Assembly: GCA_947464785.1 (NCBI GenBank)
Contig: CANHXZ010000002.1
Location: 1 to 48,605, forward strand
Source of the DNA: Flavobacteriales bacterium
GTDB taxonomy: Bacteria > Bacteroidota > Bacteroidia > Flavobacteriales > Schleiferiaceae
Length of the DNA stretch: 48,605 nt
Direction of reading: 5' to 3'
This document shows positions 29,757 through 38,263 of the stretch, piece by piece; the first letter of the stretch is position 1, and each line of letters begins with the position of its first letter. The notes beneath the pieces were generated by a model. It had not been told where the DNA came from and ran no database searches. It was given only the letters and a program-made list of their open reading frames with translations. The position numbers and the translations under genes are program-made.

Positions 29757-31181
29757 TCAAGAATTTGCCGCTTGTTGGAGTAAGTCTACTAGGTCGCGTC
29801 GAAACGGCAGGACCTCCGGCACCACAAAGTACCGCTTTTCCCGACGGTCTTCCGCATCGCGCTCGTCGGAAATGAGCAGAGAAAGCTCCAAATGAAGCAA
29901 GGCTTTGCGGTTCAGATCGTTGATGGTTGTTTTTCGAATCTTACGCTGGTTGTCCCAAGACTTGTCCGCCGTTTCCAACAGCTCGTCCAGCTCGTGCGAA
30001 GTCCATTTTCGTTCCGGACCCTCCAGCAGCAAGGGCAACAACAATTTGCGCTCGTACAAATCCAGTTCGCGGGCAAACGCCACGGGCCCCACCGGACGAC
30101 CGGGCCGCGATCGCCCCAACAACCAAGCACCCATGCTGATGAGCACCGTCAACAAAGGAAGCCAGTAGTTGCGCTTTAACGCGTTCAGCCATTTGGGCTC
30201 CACAAAAGCCCCCATCGGCTCCGACTGTTCCCACAAGTCGCGCAAAGCAAACCGGTTGTGCACCAGGATGTTGGAACGTGCCCGATCCTTGGTGGTGAAT
30301 ACTTCCAGTGTGTCGTCTAGAACCACACACCCGGCACCCCAAGCGTCCATGGTTCCCAGCGCATTGCCGTACATGATGTCTGGGGGGATGCGCCGCACTT
30401 CGTTCTTGGCCATGTCCACCAGCAAGCCGCCGTTTGTGCCGTTGGTCAGCACCACACTGTCCCAAGCGGCGATAGGCTTGCCGATTTCCCGCCAAATGAC
30501 CCTGCGCACTTGTCCGATGGGTTCCATTTTGCGCTTCTTCAAATCCAACGCGTAAACCGTTCCGTCCGGCTCAAACAACCGGTTACCTACTTGTTCGGGA
30601 TAATCGGAAACCGACCAAACCCAACGCACCCCTTTTCCGGCATACGCTGCAATGGGATCGGGGACAACTGGCCCTTCGTGCCCCGTGGTAATCAACCGCT
30701 CCCATTCTTTGAAGCGGGGGTCGAAGTAACTGACGATGCCGTGGTACAACCAAAATCCATACCCCCCGTGGGAATAAACGGTATCGCGGTACACGAATCG
30801 GTCGGCTCCAAAATTAGAACCGGCGAAAAAGGTGGTGTCCAACCGGGTAAGGACGCCTTTTTGGTAGCTCCACAAATGCCCAAAGCCAGGCGCGTGAACG
30901 AACCAGCGTCCGTTTGAACCTTTGAGGGCTTGGGATTTGTGCATGAAGGGCAAGCGCCTTTCTGGCAAACGAACATCCAAGCCCCCATCCAGCACCCAAC
31001 GGTCCTGATTCCAACGGTACCGGCTCTTGGTCGCCAGTTGCAGACCGTATACTTGTCCACCGTCTTTAACGAGGGCCATGTCGCCGGGTTGGTGGGGGGA
31101 ACCAACGGCAATAGGCTGCCCAACAGCCAGTTGAGACCCAAGGAAAATCCCGATGTAGAAGAAAAGCTGCGCGTTTCGCAT
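29757..31181 (-). CDS. Membrane-anchored propeller-like sensor with short C-terminal cytosolic helical/winged-helix-like domain (unknown family)
   Basis: Signal peptide MRNAQLFFYIGIFLGSQLAVGQ; long extracytoplasmic W/Y-rich domain; one TM (NYWLPLLTVLISMGAWLLG); tail WTSHELDELLETADKSWDNQRKIRKTTINDLNRKALL. Confidence 0.6.
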   Translation of the reverse strand: MRNAQLFFYIGIFLGSQLAVGQPIAVGSPHQPGDMALVKDGGQVYGLQLATKSRYRWNQDRWVLDGGLDVRLPERRLPFMHKSQALKGSNGRWFVHAPGFGHLWSYQKGVLTRLDTTFFAGSNFGADRFVYRDTVYSHGGYGFWLYHGIVSYFDPRFKEWERLITTGHEGPVVPDPIAAYAGKGVRWVWSVSDYPEQVGNRLFEPDGTVYALDLKKRKMEPIGQVRRVIWREIGKPIAAWDSVVLTNGTNGGLLVDMAKNEVRRIPPDIMYGNALGTMDAWGAGCVVLDDTLEVFTTKDRARSNILVHNRFALRDLWEQSEPMGAFVEPKWLNALKRNYWLPLLTVLISMGAWLLGRSRPGRPVGPVAFARELDLYERKLLLPLLLEGPERKWTSHELDELLETADKSWDNQRKIRKTTINDLNRKALLHLELSLLISDERDAEDRREKRYFVVPEVLPFRRDLVDLLQQAANS

Positions 31182-31194
31182 TGTGTGAAAATAC

Positions 31195-31227
31195 GGGAAG
31201 TTCCCATATTTTCCCAAATTATTTGGG
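31195..31227. promoter_or_regulatory. Two operator-like palindromes upstream of the sensor-like gene
   Basis: GGGAAGTTCCC (31195-31205) and CCCAAATTATTTGGG (31213-31227). Confidence 0.4.
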
Positions 31228-31257
31228 TTGCCGCCCCGGCCGGGTGCACCTTTGTCT

Positions 31258-31336
31258 CACACGAAACAGGTTCTCTACCCTTCGTTACCAAACCAATCCA
31301 GAACCTCGGCTCCCCCCAGCCGGGGTTCGCTTTTTT
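31258..31336 (+). ncRNA. Candidate orphan small RNA (~77 nt)
   Basis: TTTG(31222-25)-21 nt-CACCTTTG(31247-54), then GAACCUCGGCU-CCCCCC-AGCCGGGGUUC-GC-UUUUUU (31301-31336) on +, with no + strand CDS. Confidence 0.35.
31301..31336 (+). terminator. Intrinsic terminator on + strand
   Basis: 11-bp stem (one G-U), 6-nt loop, T6. Confidence 0.7.
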
Positions 31337-31413
31337 AGAGCACGCGGTAACGGTCCGCGGTAACAGGCCAAAGCGGCGCGCGGTTCATCGCAAAAAAAGA
31401 GCTCAGGCGGTTC

Positions 31414-31911
31414 CTACAAACACTTGAAATAGTCGAACGGCTCGCGGCATTCGTCGCATTGGTAGAGGGCTTTGCAGGCGGTGGACCCAAAGTTGGAAAC
31501 ACGCGTGGTTTGGAGGCTCTTACACCGCGGGCACCGGACGGCAGGGGACGGGGCAAACAAGGAGCGTTTGTCCGCGGAGCTGCCCACGGGAGGCGCAATG
31601 CCGTAGGCTTCGAGTTTGGCTCTGCCCTCTTCTGTAATCCAGTCTGTGGTCCACGGGGGAGACAGTACCGTTTGGATTTCCGGGTGGGCGAATCCAGCAC
31701 TTTCCAACGCCTCGCGAGCGGAACGCACAATGACGTCTGTGGCGGGGCAGCCGGTGTAGGTGGGGGAAATTCCCACGCGCAGGTTACCGCCGGGCGCTCG
31801 TTCCACAAAGCGAATCATGCCCAGCTCCACAATACTGACGGCGGGAACTTCGGGGTCCAAAACGGACTCCAGCACCGCCCAAACGTCTGAATCTTCGGGG
31901 TTTCTTACCAT
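31414..31911 (-). CDS. paaD: Phenylacetyl-CoA epoxidase subunit PaaD
   Basis: VLDPEVPAVSIVELGMIRFV...SPTYTGCPATDVI...C-x2-C zinc site CPRCKSLQTTRVSNFGSTACKALYQCDECREPFDYFKCL. Confidence 0.95.
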   Translation of the reverse strand: MVRNPEDSDVWAVLESVLDPEVPAVSIVELGMIRFVERAPGGNLRVGISPTYTGCPATDVIVRSAREALESAGFAHPEIQTVLSPPWTTDWITEEGRAKLEAYGIAPPVGSSADKRSLFAPSPAVRCPRCKSLQTTRVSNFGSTACKALYQCDECREPFDYFKCL

Positions 31912-32663
31912 TTGGCGTCCGGGTAGGCCCGGGGCAGGTACTGCATTTCCGCCAGGATGTACCCCAGGTGTTCCGTGTGCCGGCCGTGCAATCCGCCTTT
32001 TTGCATGTAGGCGTTGGGGTCCGGCAATTCCAAGGTGGCCAAGGCAAATACCTCGCGCATTTTTTGCAACCAATCCGCGCGAAGCGTACTGGGCAAGGGT
32101 ACCGCGCCGTCCAACTTGCGGTCCAGGTCCGTGTCTTCAAACAGTTCGCCGGTGTAGGCCCACAGGCGGTTGACGCTTTGCTGAATTTTGGCGTGGGACT
32201 CGTCCGTGCCGTCGCCCAAGCGAATGATCCACTCCGCGCTGAACTGCGCGTGGTAGCTCACCTCTTTGTAGGCTTTTTGCGCCAGTGCGGAGATTTCTTC
32301 CACGGGGCTCTTGGAGAGCTGTTCCAGCAAGAAGAAGTTGTAGGCGTCAAAGAAAAATTGGCGCGCCAGGGTGTCTCCCCAGTGGCCGTTGGGCAATTCC
32401 ACCAACAAGTGGTTGCCAAACAGGTGGGCGTCGCGACGGTACGCCAAGTCGTCTTCGGTGGAACCGTCGGCCCGCCACGCGGCAGCCATTTGGTAGTACC
32501 CCCGCGCTTGGCCAATGAGGTCCAGGGCAACGTTGGTGAGGGCGATGTCCTGCTCCAGAACCGGCCCGTGACCGCACCACTCGGACAGACGCTGCCCCAA
32601 TACGAGGGTGTCGTCTGCCTTGCGCAGGGCGTAGTCGGCTAAATCACATGTGGCCCACTTCAT
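31905..32663 (-). CDS. paaC: Phenylacetyl-CoA epoxidase subunit PaaC
   Basis: LGQRLSEWCGHGPVLEQDIALTNVALDLIGQARGYY; LEQLSKSPVEEISALAQKAYKEVSYHAQFS. Confidence 0.95.
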   Translation of the reverse strand: MKWATCDLADYALRKADDTLVLGQRLSEWCGHGPVLEQDIALTNVALDLIGQARGYYQMAAAWRADGSTEDDLAYRRDAHLFGNHLLVELPNGHWGDTLARQFFFDAYNFFLLEQLSKSPVEEISALAQKAYKEVSYHAQFSAEWIIRLGDGTDESHAKIQQSVNRLWAYTGELFEDTDLDRKLDGAVPLPSTLRADWLQKMREVFALATLELPDPNAYMQKGGLHGRHTEHLGYILAEMQYLPRAYPDAKW

Positions 32664-32937
32664 CGGGAATGTCGTAGAAGGTGGGATGGCGGTACGGTTT
32701 GTCGTCGGACGGGGCAAAAAGGGGCTCGCGCTCGTCTGGAGAGGAGGCCACTACGGCGCTGGAGGGAATCACCCAAATGGAGACGCCTTCGGACCGACGC
32801 GTGTACACATCGCGGGCACTTTTGAGTGCGGTTTCAGCGTCTGGGGCGTGCAGGCTGCCGGAGTGCTTGTGGGCCAATCCGTTTTTGCTGCGCACAAAGA
32901 CTTCCCACAACGGCCAGGCATCGGGACTTTGGCTCAT
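32644..32937 (-). CDS. paaB: Phenylacetyl-CoA epoxidase subunit PaaB
   Basis: [52 protein letters not shown]. The track's 364-aa ORF is an upstream-extended version; true start at 32937. Confidence 0.95.
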   Translation of the reverse strand: MSQSPDAWPLWEVFVRSKNGLAHKHSGSLHAPDAETALKSARDVYTRRSEGVSIWVIPSSAVVASSPDEREPLFAPSDDKPYRHPTFYDIPDEVGHM

Positions 32938-33902
32938 GCGGCGCTGGTTTTGAGGTCGTTGGACGCCGCGGAGGCAGCGGCACGTTTTTTGGCGTGGGCC
33001 AGGGCAGCTTCGCGCACCCACATGCCGTCGTCGTGGGCTTTCTGGCGGGCGGCCAGGCGCTCTTTGTTGCACGGCCCGTTGCCGCCTACAACTTGGAAAA
33101 ACTCTTCCCAGTCGATGGGACCAAAATCGTAGTGCCCGCGGGCCTCGTTCCACTTCAAGTCGGAATCGGGTACCTGGAGCCCCAAGAACTCCACTTGCGG
33201 AACGGTTTTGTCCACAAATTCCTGACGCAATTCGTCGTTGGTTTTGCGTTTGATGCGCCACGCCATGGATTGGGCGGTATTGGGCGACTGATCGTCCGGC
33301 GGGCCAAACATCATCAGCGACGGCCACCACCAGCGGTTCAGGGCGTCTTGCGCCATGGCTTTTTGGTCTGGCGTGCCTGCGGCCAAGTGCATCATGATCT
33401 CGTACCCTTGGCGCTGGTGAAAGGATTCCTCTTTGCAAATGCGCACCATGGCGCGGGCGTAGGGCCCGTAGGAGGTGCGGCACAACATGACTTGGTTGGC
33501 AATGGCGGCACCGTCCACCAACCAACCCACAGCACCCATGTCTGCCCAACTCAAGGTGGGGTAGTTGAAGATGCTGGAGTACTTGGCGCGTCCGGCCAAC
33601 AAATCGTCCAGCAATTCCTCGCGGGAAATGCCCAAGGTTTCTGCGGCGCTGTAGAGGTACAAGCCGTGACCGCCTTCGTCCTGAACTTTGGCCAGCAAAA
33701 TCAACTTGGAACGCAAGCTGGGAGCCCGCGTGATCCAATTGGCTTCCGGCAACATGCCCACCACTTCTGAGTGGGCGTGCTGGGAAATTTGCCGAATCAT
33801 GGTCTTTCGGTACTTCTCCGGCATCCAGTCCTTCGGTTCCACCTTGTTGTCTGCGTCAACGTAGGCTTGGAACCGGTGTTCGAGTGAAATTTCTTCTCCC
33901 AT
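32934..33902 (-). CDS. paaA: Phenylacetyl-CoA epoxidase subunit PaaA
   Basis: [60 protein letters not shown]. Confidence 0.97.
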   Translation of the reverse strand: MGEEISLEHRFQAYVDADNKVEPKDWMPEKYRKTMIRQISQHAHSEVVGMLPEANWITRAPSLRSKLILLAKVQDEGGHGLYLYSAAETLGISREELLDDLLAGRAKYSSIFNYPTLSWADMGAVGWLVDGAAIANQVMLCRTSYGPYARAMVRICKEESFHQRQGYEIMMHLAAGTPDQKAMAQDALNRWWWPSLMMFGPPDDQSPNTAQSMAWRIKRKTNDELRQEFVDKTVPQVEFLGLQVPDSDLKWNEARGHYDFGPIDWEEFFQVVGGNGPCNKERLAARQKAHDDGMWVREAALAHAKKRAAASAASNDLKTSAA

Positions 33903-33962
33903 GGGGCCTTGATTTCTGATACTGCAAGTTTACGAAAGGAACCAACGCGCACCGCGCTGCGT

Positions 33963-33970
33963 TACCTTTG
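33963..33970 (+). promoter_or_regulatory. -7 element TACCTTTG for paaE
   Basis: gttTACCTTTG-type match in gcgTTACCTTTGTTG, divergent from paaA (TAAACTTG on minus at 33925-33932). Confidence 0.5.
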
Positions 33971-34009
33971 TTGTTCTGCCTTTACAACGATTATAGCACG
34001 CATAAGTTT

Positions 34010-35158
34010 ATGTTGGGATTTTTCAAGAAAAAAGCCGAGCCGATGCACGGCTTATCCACCACCGCAGAGGTCCAAAAAGGGCGAGGCGCCCCCAAGTTTC
34101 AGCCTCTGAAGGTTTCTGAGGTGCGCCGCGAGACGTCGGATTCCGTTTCCGTAGCATTTGCGCTGCCGGAGGAGCTTCACGAGCTGTTCCGTTTCCGCGC
34201 GGGCCAGTACCTTACGTTCCGCACCACCATCGACGGCACGGAAGTTCGTCGGTCTTATTCGCTGTGCTCCAGCCCGTTGAGTGGGGAGCTGCGCGTGGCC
34301 ATCAAGCAGGTGGAAAACGGCGTTTTCAGCACCTGGGCCAATACGGTTTTGACCGCAGGAACCACCTTGGAAACCATGCCTCCGCAGGGAGGGTTTGTTT
34401 TTGACCCCGACGGTTCCCGCACGGCGCACTACGCCGGTTTTGCGGCCGGAAGCGGCATCACACCGGTGTTGAGCATCTTAACCACTGTTCTGGAAGCAGA
34501 ACCCACCAGCACCTTTGCTCTGTACTACGGCAACCGCTCCACTGCCTCCATCCTGTTCAAGCAGGAGTTGGAAGACCTCAAGGACCGCTATTTGGGCCGA
34601 CTGGAGGTGCACCACGTGTTGAGCCGCGAAGACCAAGGGGCAGACGCCCTCAAAGGCCGCATTGACCGGGACCGCGTGGAACTTTTTGCGGAGCGCTTTC
34701 CCGCGCTCACCTCCGCCCGCGCCTTCTATTTGTGCGGTCCGGAACCGATGATCCACGGCGTTACCGACGCCTTGGTGGGCTTGGGCGTGCCCAAAGAACG
34801 CGTTCACTTTGAGTTGTTTACCGCGGCAACCCCCGGTGCCGCTCCGGCAAAGTCTGCGTCCGGCAAGCTGGACAAAGGAGCCACGGTTCAGGCCACGGTG
34901 ATCTTGGACCGCGAGGAAACCCACTTCAACATGCGCCCCAAGGATTTCCTGCTGGACGCCGCCCTGGATGCCGGTGCCGACGTTCCTTATGCTTGCAAAG
35001 GAGCGGTTTGCTGCACCTGCCGCGCGAAGGTTTTGGAAGGATCCGTAGAGATGGCCATGAACTACGCACTGAGCGAGGAAGAAGTGGCCGACGGCTACGT
35101 GCTCACCTGCCAAGCAACGCCCACCTCCGAAAAGGTGGTGGTGAGCTTTGACGAGTAA
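34010..35158 (+). CDS. paaE: Phenylacetyl-CoA epoxidase reductase PaaE (FNR plus 2Fe-2S)
   Basis: RFRAGQYLTFRTTIDGTEVRRSYSLCSSP; PYACKGAVCCTCRAKVLEGSVEM. Confidence 0.95.
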   Translation: MLGFFKKKAEPMHGLSTTAEVQKGRGAPKFQPLKVSEVRRETSDSVSVAFALPEELHELFRFRAGQYLTFRTTIDGTEVRRSYSLCSSPLSGELRVAIKQVENGVFSTWANTVLTAGTTLETMPPQGGFVFDPDGSRTAHYAGFAAGSGITPVLSILTTVLEAEPTSTFALYYGNRSTASILFKQELEDLKDRYLGRLEVHHVLSREDQGADALKGRIDRDRVELFAERFPALTSARAFYLCGPEPMIHGVTDALVGLGVPKERVHFELFTAATPGAAPAKSASGKLDKGATVQATVILDREETHFNMRPKDFLLDAALDAGADVPYACKGAVCCTCRAKVLEGSVEMAMNYALSEEEVADGYVLTCQATPTSEKVVVSFDE

Positions 35159-35196
35159 GTTGTTGCGGGGCTTTTGAAGCGAAGCAAAATCAACCA

Positions 35197-35227
35197 AAAC
35201 GGGCCCCAGCGGGGCCCGTTTTTTTAG
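35197..35227. terminator. Intrinsic terminator after paaE
   Basis: AACGGGCCCC-AGC-GGGGCCCGTT-TTTTT. Confidence 0.9.
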
Positions 35228-35236
35228 GTGTGCGCA

Positions 35237-35995
35237 TTACGCCCGCGGCGGTTCGTACGGCAGCTCTTGGGTTATGGCAATGACGGACTTGACCTGCTGA
35301 AAATCAGGCCGATTCATGCGCGCCAAGGCGCGGGCCACCCCGGTGGCCGGCTTGTCCGACGAGTGCGTTTCCACGTAGGCATGGGCGTGGACGTCCTGGC
35401 ACAAGTGGTAGGCGTTTTTGAGTCCCAAATTGACGGTTCCGCCCAGGAAAAACGGCAGTTTGTACTGGAGGGAGGGGGCCAGAACGGTGCACGGCCGGGC
35501 CATGGCCGGACGCAACGCGCGCAGCAAGCTTCGGTTGCGGTATCCGTGCGGGGCAATCAGCAGACTGCCCTCGTCGGAAGAGATCCAGAGGCCACCGTGC
35601 GTGGGGTCCCACCAGGAGGTGGGGAGGGGAGTGAGGGTCAATTCCGGGAGCGACGGGTGGGCGCAAAAAGTTCCGTCCAAAGAAACCAGGGTTCGGCCTT
35701 CGGGAAAGATGTGTTTGAGGCGTCGGTACGCCGCGGGAACCGCCAAGATGGGGACGGAGGCGGGCAGGGCGCGCAAGGTTTCTTCGTGGCAGTGGTCCGA
35801 AAACGGCTGCGTGATGACGATGGCGTCCAGCGGCCCCAAGGCCTCCACGGGCCATGCCGCCTGGGGTAAGTGCTGCGTGTGGAACCAGCCAAATCCGTCG
35901 ATCTCTGGACCCTGTAGCCACGGGTCTACCACCAGGCGCAGTCCGGTTGTTTCCAGAAGCCAGCTGTGGTCTGGGTTGATGCGCGTGAGTTTCAT
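35237..35995 (-). CDS. MBL-fold hydrolase-like protein with degenerate metal motif
   Basis: MKLTRINPDHSWLLETTGLRLVVDPWLQGPE...VITQPFSDHCHEETL. Confidence 0.7.
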   Translation of the reverse strand: MKLTRINPDHSWLLETTGLRLVVDPWLQGPEIDGFGWFHTQHLPQAAWPVEALGPLDAIVITQPFSDHCHEETLRALPASVPILAVPAAYRRLKHIFPEGRTLVSLDGTFCAHPSLPELTLTPLPTSWWDPTHGGLWISSDEGSLLIAPHGYRNRSLLRALRPAMARPCTVLAPSLQYKLPFFLGGTVNLGLKNAYHLCQDVHAHAYVETHSSDKPATGVARALARMNRPDFQQVKSVIAITQELPYEPPRA

Positions 35996-36447
35996 GGTTT
36001 CAGCATGTAATAATGAGGGATTCCGTCCTCCAAAAATTCATCGCCTACGGGTGAAAATCCAAATTCGGAATAGAATTGCGTCAAATAAGACTGGGCCATG
36101 ATGCGCACGGGGCCGGGCCAACGCTGGGTAGTTTCGTCCAGCGCGCGCTGGAACAGCGCGCGCCCCAAGCCGGTGCGGCGAACGGCTGCGGCCGTGGCCA
36201 CGCGCCCAATGCTGGCTTCCGGGTACAAAACGCCGGGGGGGATGAGTCGGGCAACGGCCAACGCTTCGGGGGTGCGATCGTCCGTCCCGGGGGTGCTGCA
36301 CCACAAATGCAATGCGCGCTGATCCACGCCGTCGGGATCCTGGTAGACGCAATTTTGCTCCACCACAAAGACCGCAGACCGCAGGGCGAGCAACGCGTAC
36401 AGTTCGTTGGGCCGCAGCCGGTCAAATGCCTCCAAACGCCATTCCAT
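35992..36447 (-). CDS. GNAT N-acetyltransferase, ElaA-like
   Basis: LYALLALRSAVFVVEQNCVYQDPDGVDQRALHL...SIGRVATAAAVRRTGLGRALFQRAL. Confidence 0.88.
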   Translation of the reverse strand: MEWRLEAFDRLRPNELYALLALRSAVFVVEQNCVYQDPDGVDQRALHLWCSTPGTDDRTPEALAVARLIPPGVLYPEASIGRVATAAAVRRTGLGRALFQRALDETTQRWPGPVRIMAQSYLTQFYSEFGFSPVGDEFLEDGIPHYYMLKP

Positions 36448-36490
36448 ATCGTCTGCAATGTCCGTACTTTTACCATTCGCTCCAAATGCT

Positions 36491-37513
36491 ATGTCCACAA
36501 CAATGAACGACCTGATTGCCGGCTTCCCAAACCACGTTTTGGCGGCGCTGGAGCAGGGTTCCAACGCCCTTGCGCACTGGAAATCCCCCAACCAACCGCT
36601 CCATCAGGTGGTGTTCACGGGCTTGGGGGGCTCCGGCATTGGCGCATCTCTGGCCCAAGAGTGGTGCGACGCGCGTCTTCCGTTAATCGTTTCCAAGGGC
36701 TACTCTCTGCCGTCCTGGGTAGGCCCCCACACGGCCGTAATTGCCGTGAGCTACAGCGGAGACACGGAGGAGACGTTGGCCGCCGCAGCGCAAGCGGAGG
36801 CGGCAGGGGCGTGGATGACGGCCATTACCTCCGGCGGAGCCTTGGCGGCCCGCGCGGAGGCGTCGGGTTGGAATCAATTCCGCATGGAACCGGGCAATCC
36901 GCCGCGCTCCATGGTGGGGTATGGCTTGGTGTACGCGCTGCTGGCGCTTGATTTTTACGGTGCAGGAATCCCCATAGGTTCGGAATCGGGCGATTGGCGC
37001 AAGGCCTTGGGCCGCGCAGCCAACCGCATCCAAGATCGGTCCGACGCCATCCGTTTGCGCGCCGCTGAATGGGCGCCGTTGTTGGCGGGCAAAACCGCAG
37101 CCTTTTATGCAGCAACGGGAGCTGCCGCACTGGCCACCCGTTGGCGCCAGCAGTGGAACGAGAACGCCAAGCTGCCCGGATGGGATGCGGAAATCCCGGA
37201 AATGAACCACAACGAAACGGTGGGCTGGGCCGGAGGAACGGAACACCACGCCGCGCTATTTTTGGGCTTGGCGGAAGACGACCCCCGCAATCGGTTTCGG
37301 TCCAATTACACGCAAAACGTGCTCACCGAGCGGGGAATAACCACCCAATTCATTCAACCGGAAAGCAACGAACCCTGGGAGGCGCGGTTGGAAATGCTCC
37401 ACCTGGGCGATTGGCTCAGCGTGGAGGTTGCCGCCCAGTCCGGCGTGGACGTCTTGGACATCCGCGTCATTCAAGAACTCAAAGCCCAACTGCAGCAATG
37501 GACCCCGAAATGA
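36491..37513 (+). CDS. Bifunctional phosphoglucose/phosphomannose isomerase (SIS domain)
   Basis: VFTGLGGSGIGASLAQEW, VSYSGDTEETLAA, WNENAKLPGWDAEIPEMNHNETVGW. Confidence 0.88.
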   Translation: MSTTMNDLIAGFPNHVLAALEQGSNALAHWKSPNQPLHQVVFTGLGGSGIGASLAQEWCDARLPLIVSKGYSLPSWVGPHTAVIAVSYSGDTEETLAAAAQAEAAGAWMTAITSGGALAARAEASGWNQFRMEPGNPPRSMVGYGLVYALLALDFYGAGIPIGSESGDWRKALGRAANRIQDRSDAIRLRAAEWAPLLAGKTAAFYAATGAAALATRWRQQWNENAKLPGWDAEIPEMNHNETVGWAGGTEHHAALFLGLAEDDPRNRFRSNYTQNVLTERGITTQFIQPESNEPWEARLEMLHLGDWLSVEVAAQSGVDVLDIRVIQELKAQLQQWTPK

Positions 37514-38244
37514 AAACCATTCACTTTCGCGACCTGGGAACGGCCTCGTACGGCCCCTGCTGGGACCTTCAGGAAACCTATTTTCAAGAGAGCCTCAACC
37601 GCAAGTCCGACAACCGGAAATTGCCCGAGGAACAGCAAATTCCCACCGTGGACCGCTTGCTCTTTGTGGAGCACCCGCACGTGTACACCCTGGGAAAGAG
37701 TGGAAACATGGAGAATCTACTCGCCAACGAAGAGCAGCTGAAGGCCATTCAGGCGGAGTTTTACCCCATCAACCGCGGGGGAGACATCACCTACCACGGA
37801 CCGGGCCAGCTGGTGGGCTACCCCATCTTGGACTTGGACCACTACTTTACGGACATCCACCGCTACCTCCGCACCCTGGAAGAAGTCATCATCCTGGTTT
37901 TGGCCGAATACGGACTCCACGCCGAGCGCAGCCCGGGCGAAACCGGGGTCTGGCTGGACGTGGGCACCCCTTTTGCCCGAAAAATTTGCGCGATGGGCGT
38001 GCGGGCCAGCCGTTGGGTGACCATGCACGGCTGGGCCTTCAACGTCAACACGGACCTGCGCTACTTTGAATACATCATTCCCTGCGGAATCACGGACAAG
38101 AGCGTCACCTCGTTGGACCGGGAGCTCAAGCGATCCGTTTCCATGGACGAGGTCAAGGAAAAGGTCAAGCGTCATTTTGAAGCCCAGTTTGGCGCCGTTT
38201 TGGTACCGGACCCGACGGATTCTCTTATTTTAGCCAACGGTTAA
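37510..38244 (+). CDS. lipB: Octanoyltransferase LipB
   Basis: GGDITYHGPGQLVGYPILDL, KICAMGVRASRWVTMHGWAFNVNTDL. ATGA overlap; in-frame alternative ATG at 37498. Confidence 0.95.
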   Translation: MKTIHFRDLGTASYGPCWDLQETYFQESLNRKSDNRKLPEEQQIPTVDRLLFVEHPHVYTLGKSGNMENLLANEEQLKAIQAEFYPINRGGDITYHGPGQLVGYPILDLDHYFTDIHRYLRTLEEVIILVLAEYGLHAERSPGETGVWLDVGTPFARKICAMGVRASRWVTMHGWAFNVNTDLRYFEYIIPCGITDKSVTSLDRELKRSVSMDEVKEKVKRHFEAQFGAVLVPDPTDSLILANG

Positions 38245-38263
38245 CCCCTTAATTTTCCGAATC

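Noticed and set aside
32938-33738. Upstream part of the 364-aa ORF at 32644-33738
   Set aside because: Antiframe of paaA; only the last 97 aa (PaaB) are real.
36139-36152. CCAGCGCGCGCTGG palindrome in the GNAT gene
   Set aside because: Only 14 bp of alternating GC in a GC-rich CDS; plausible by chance.
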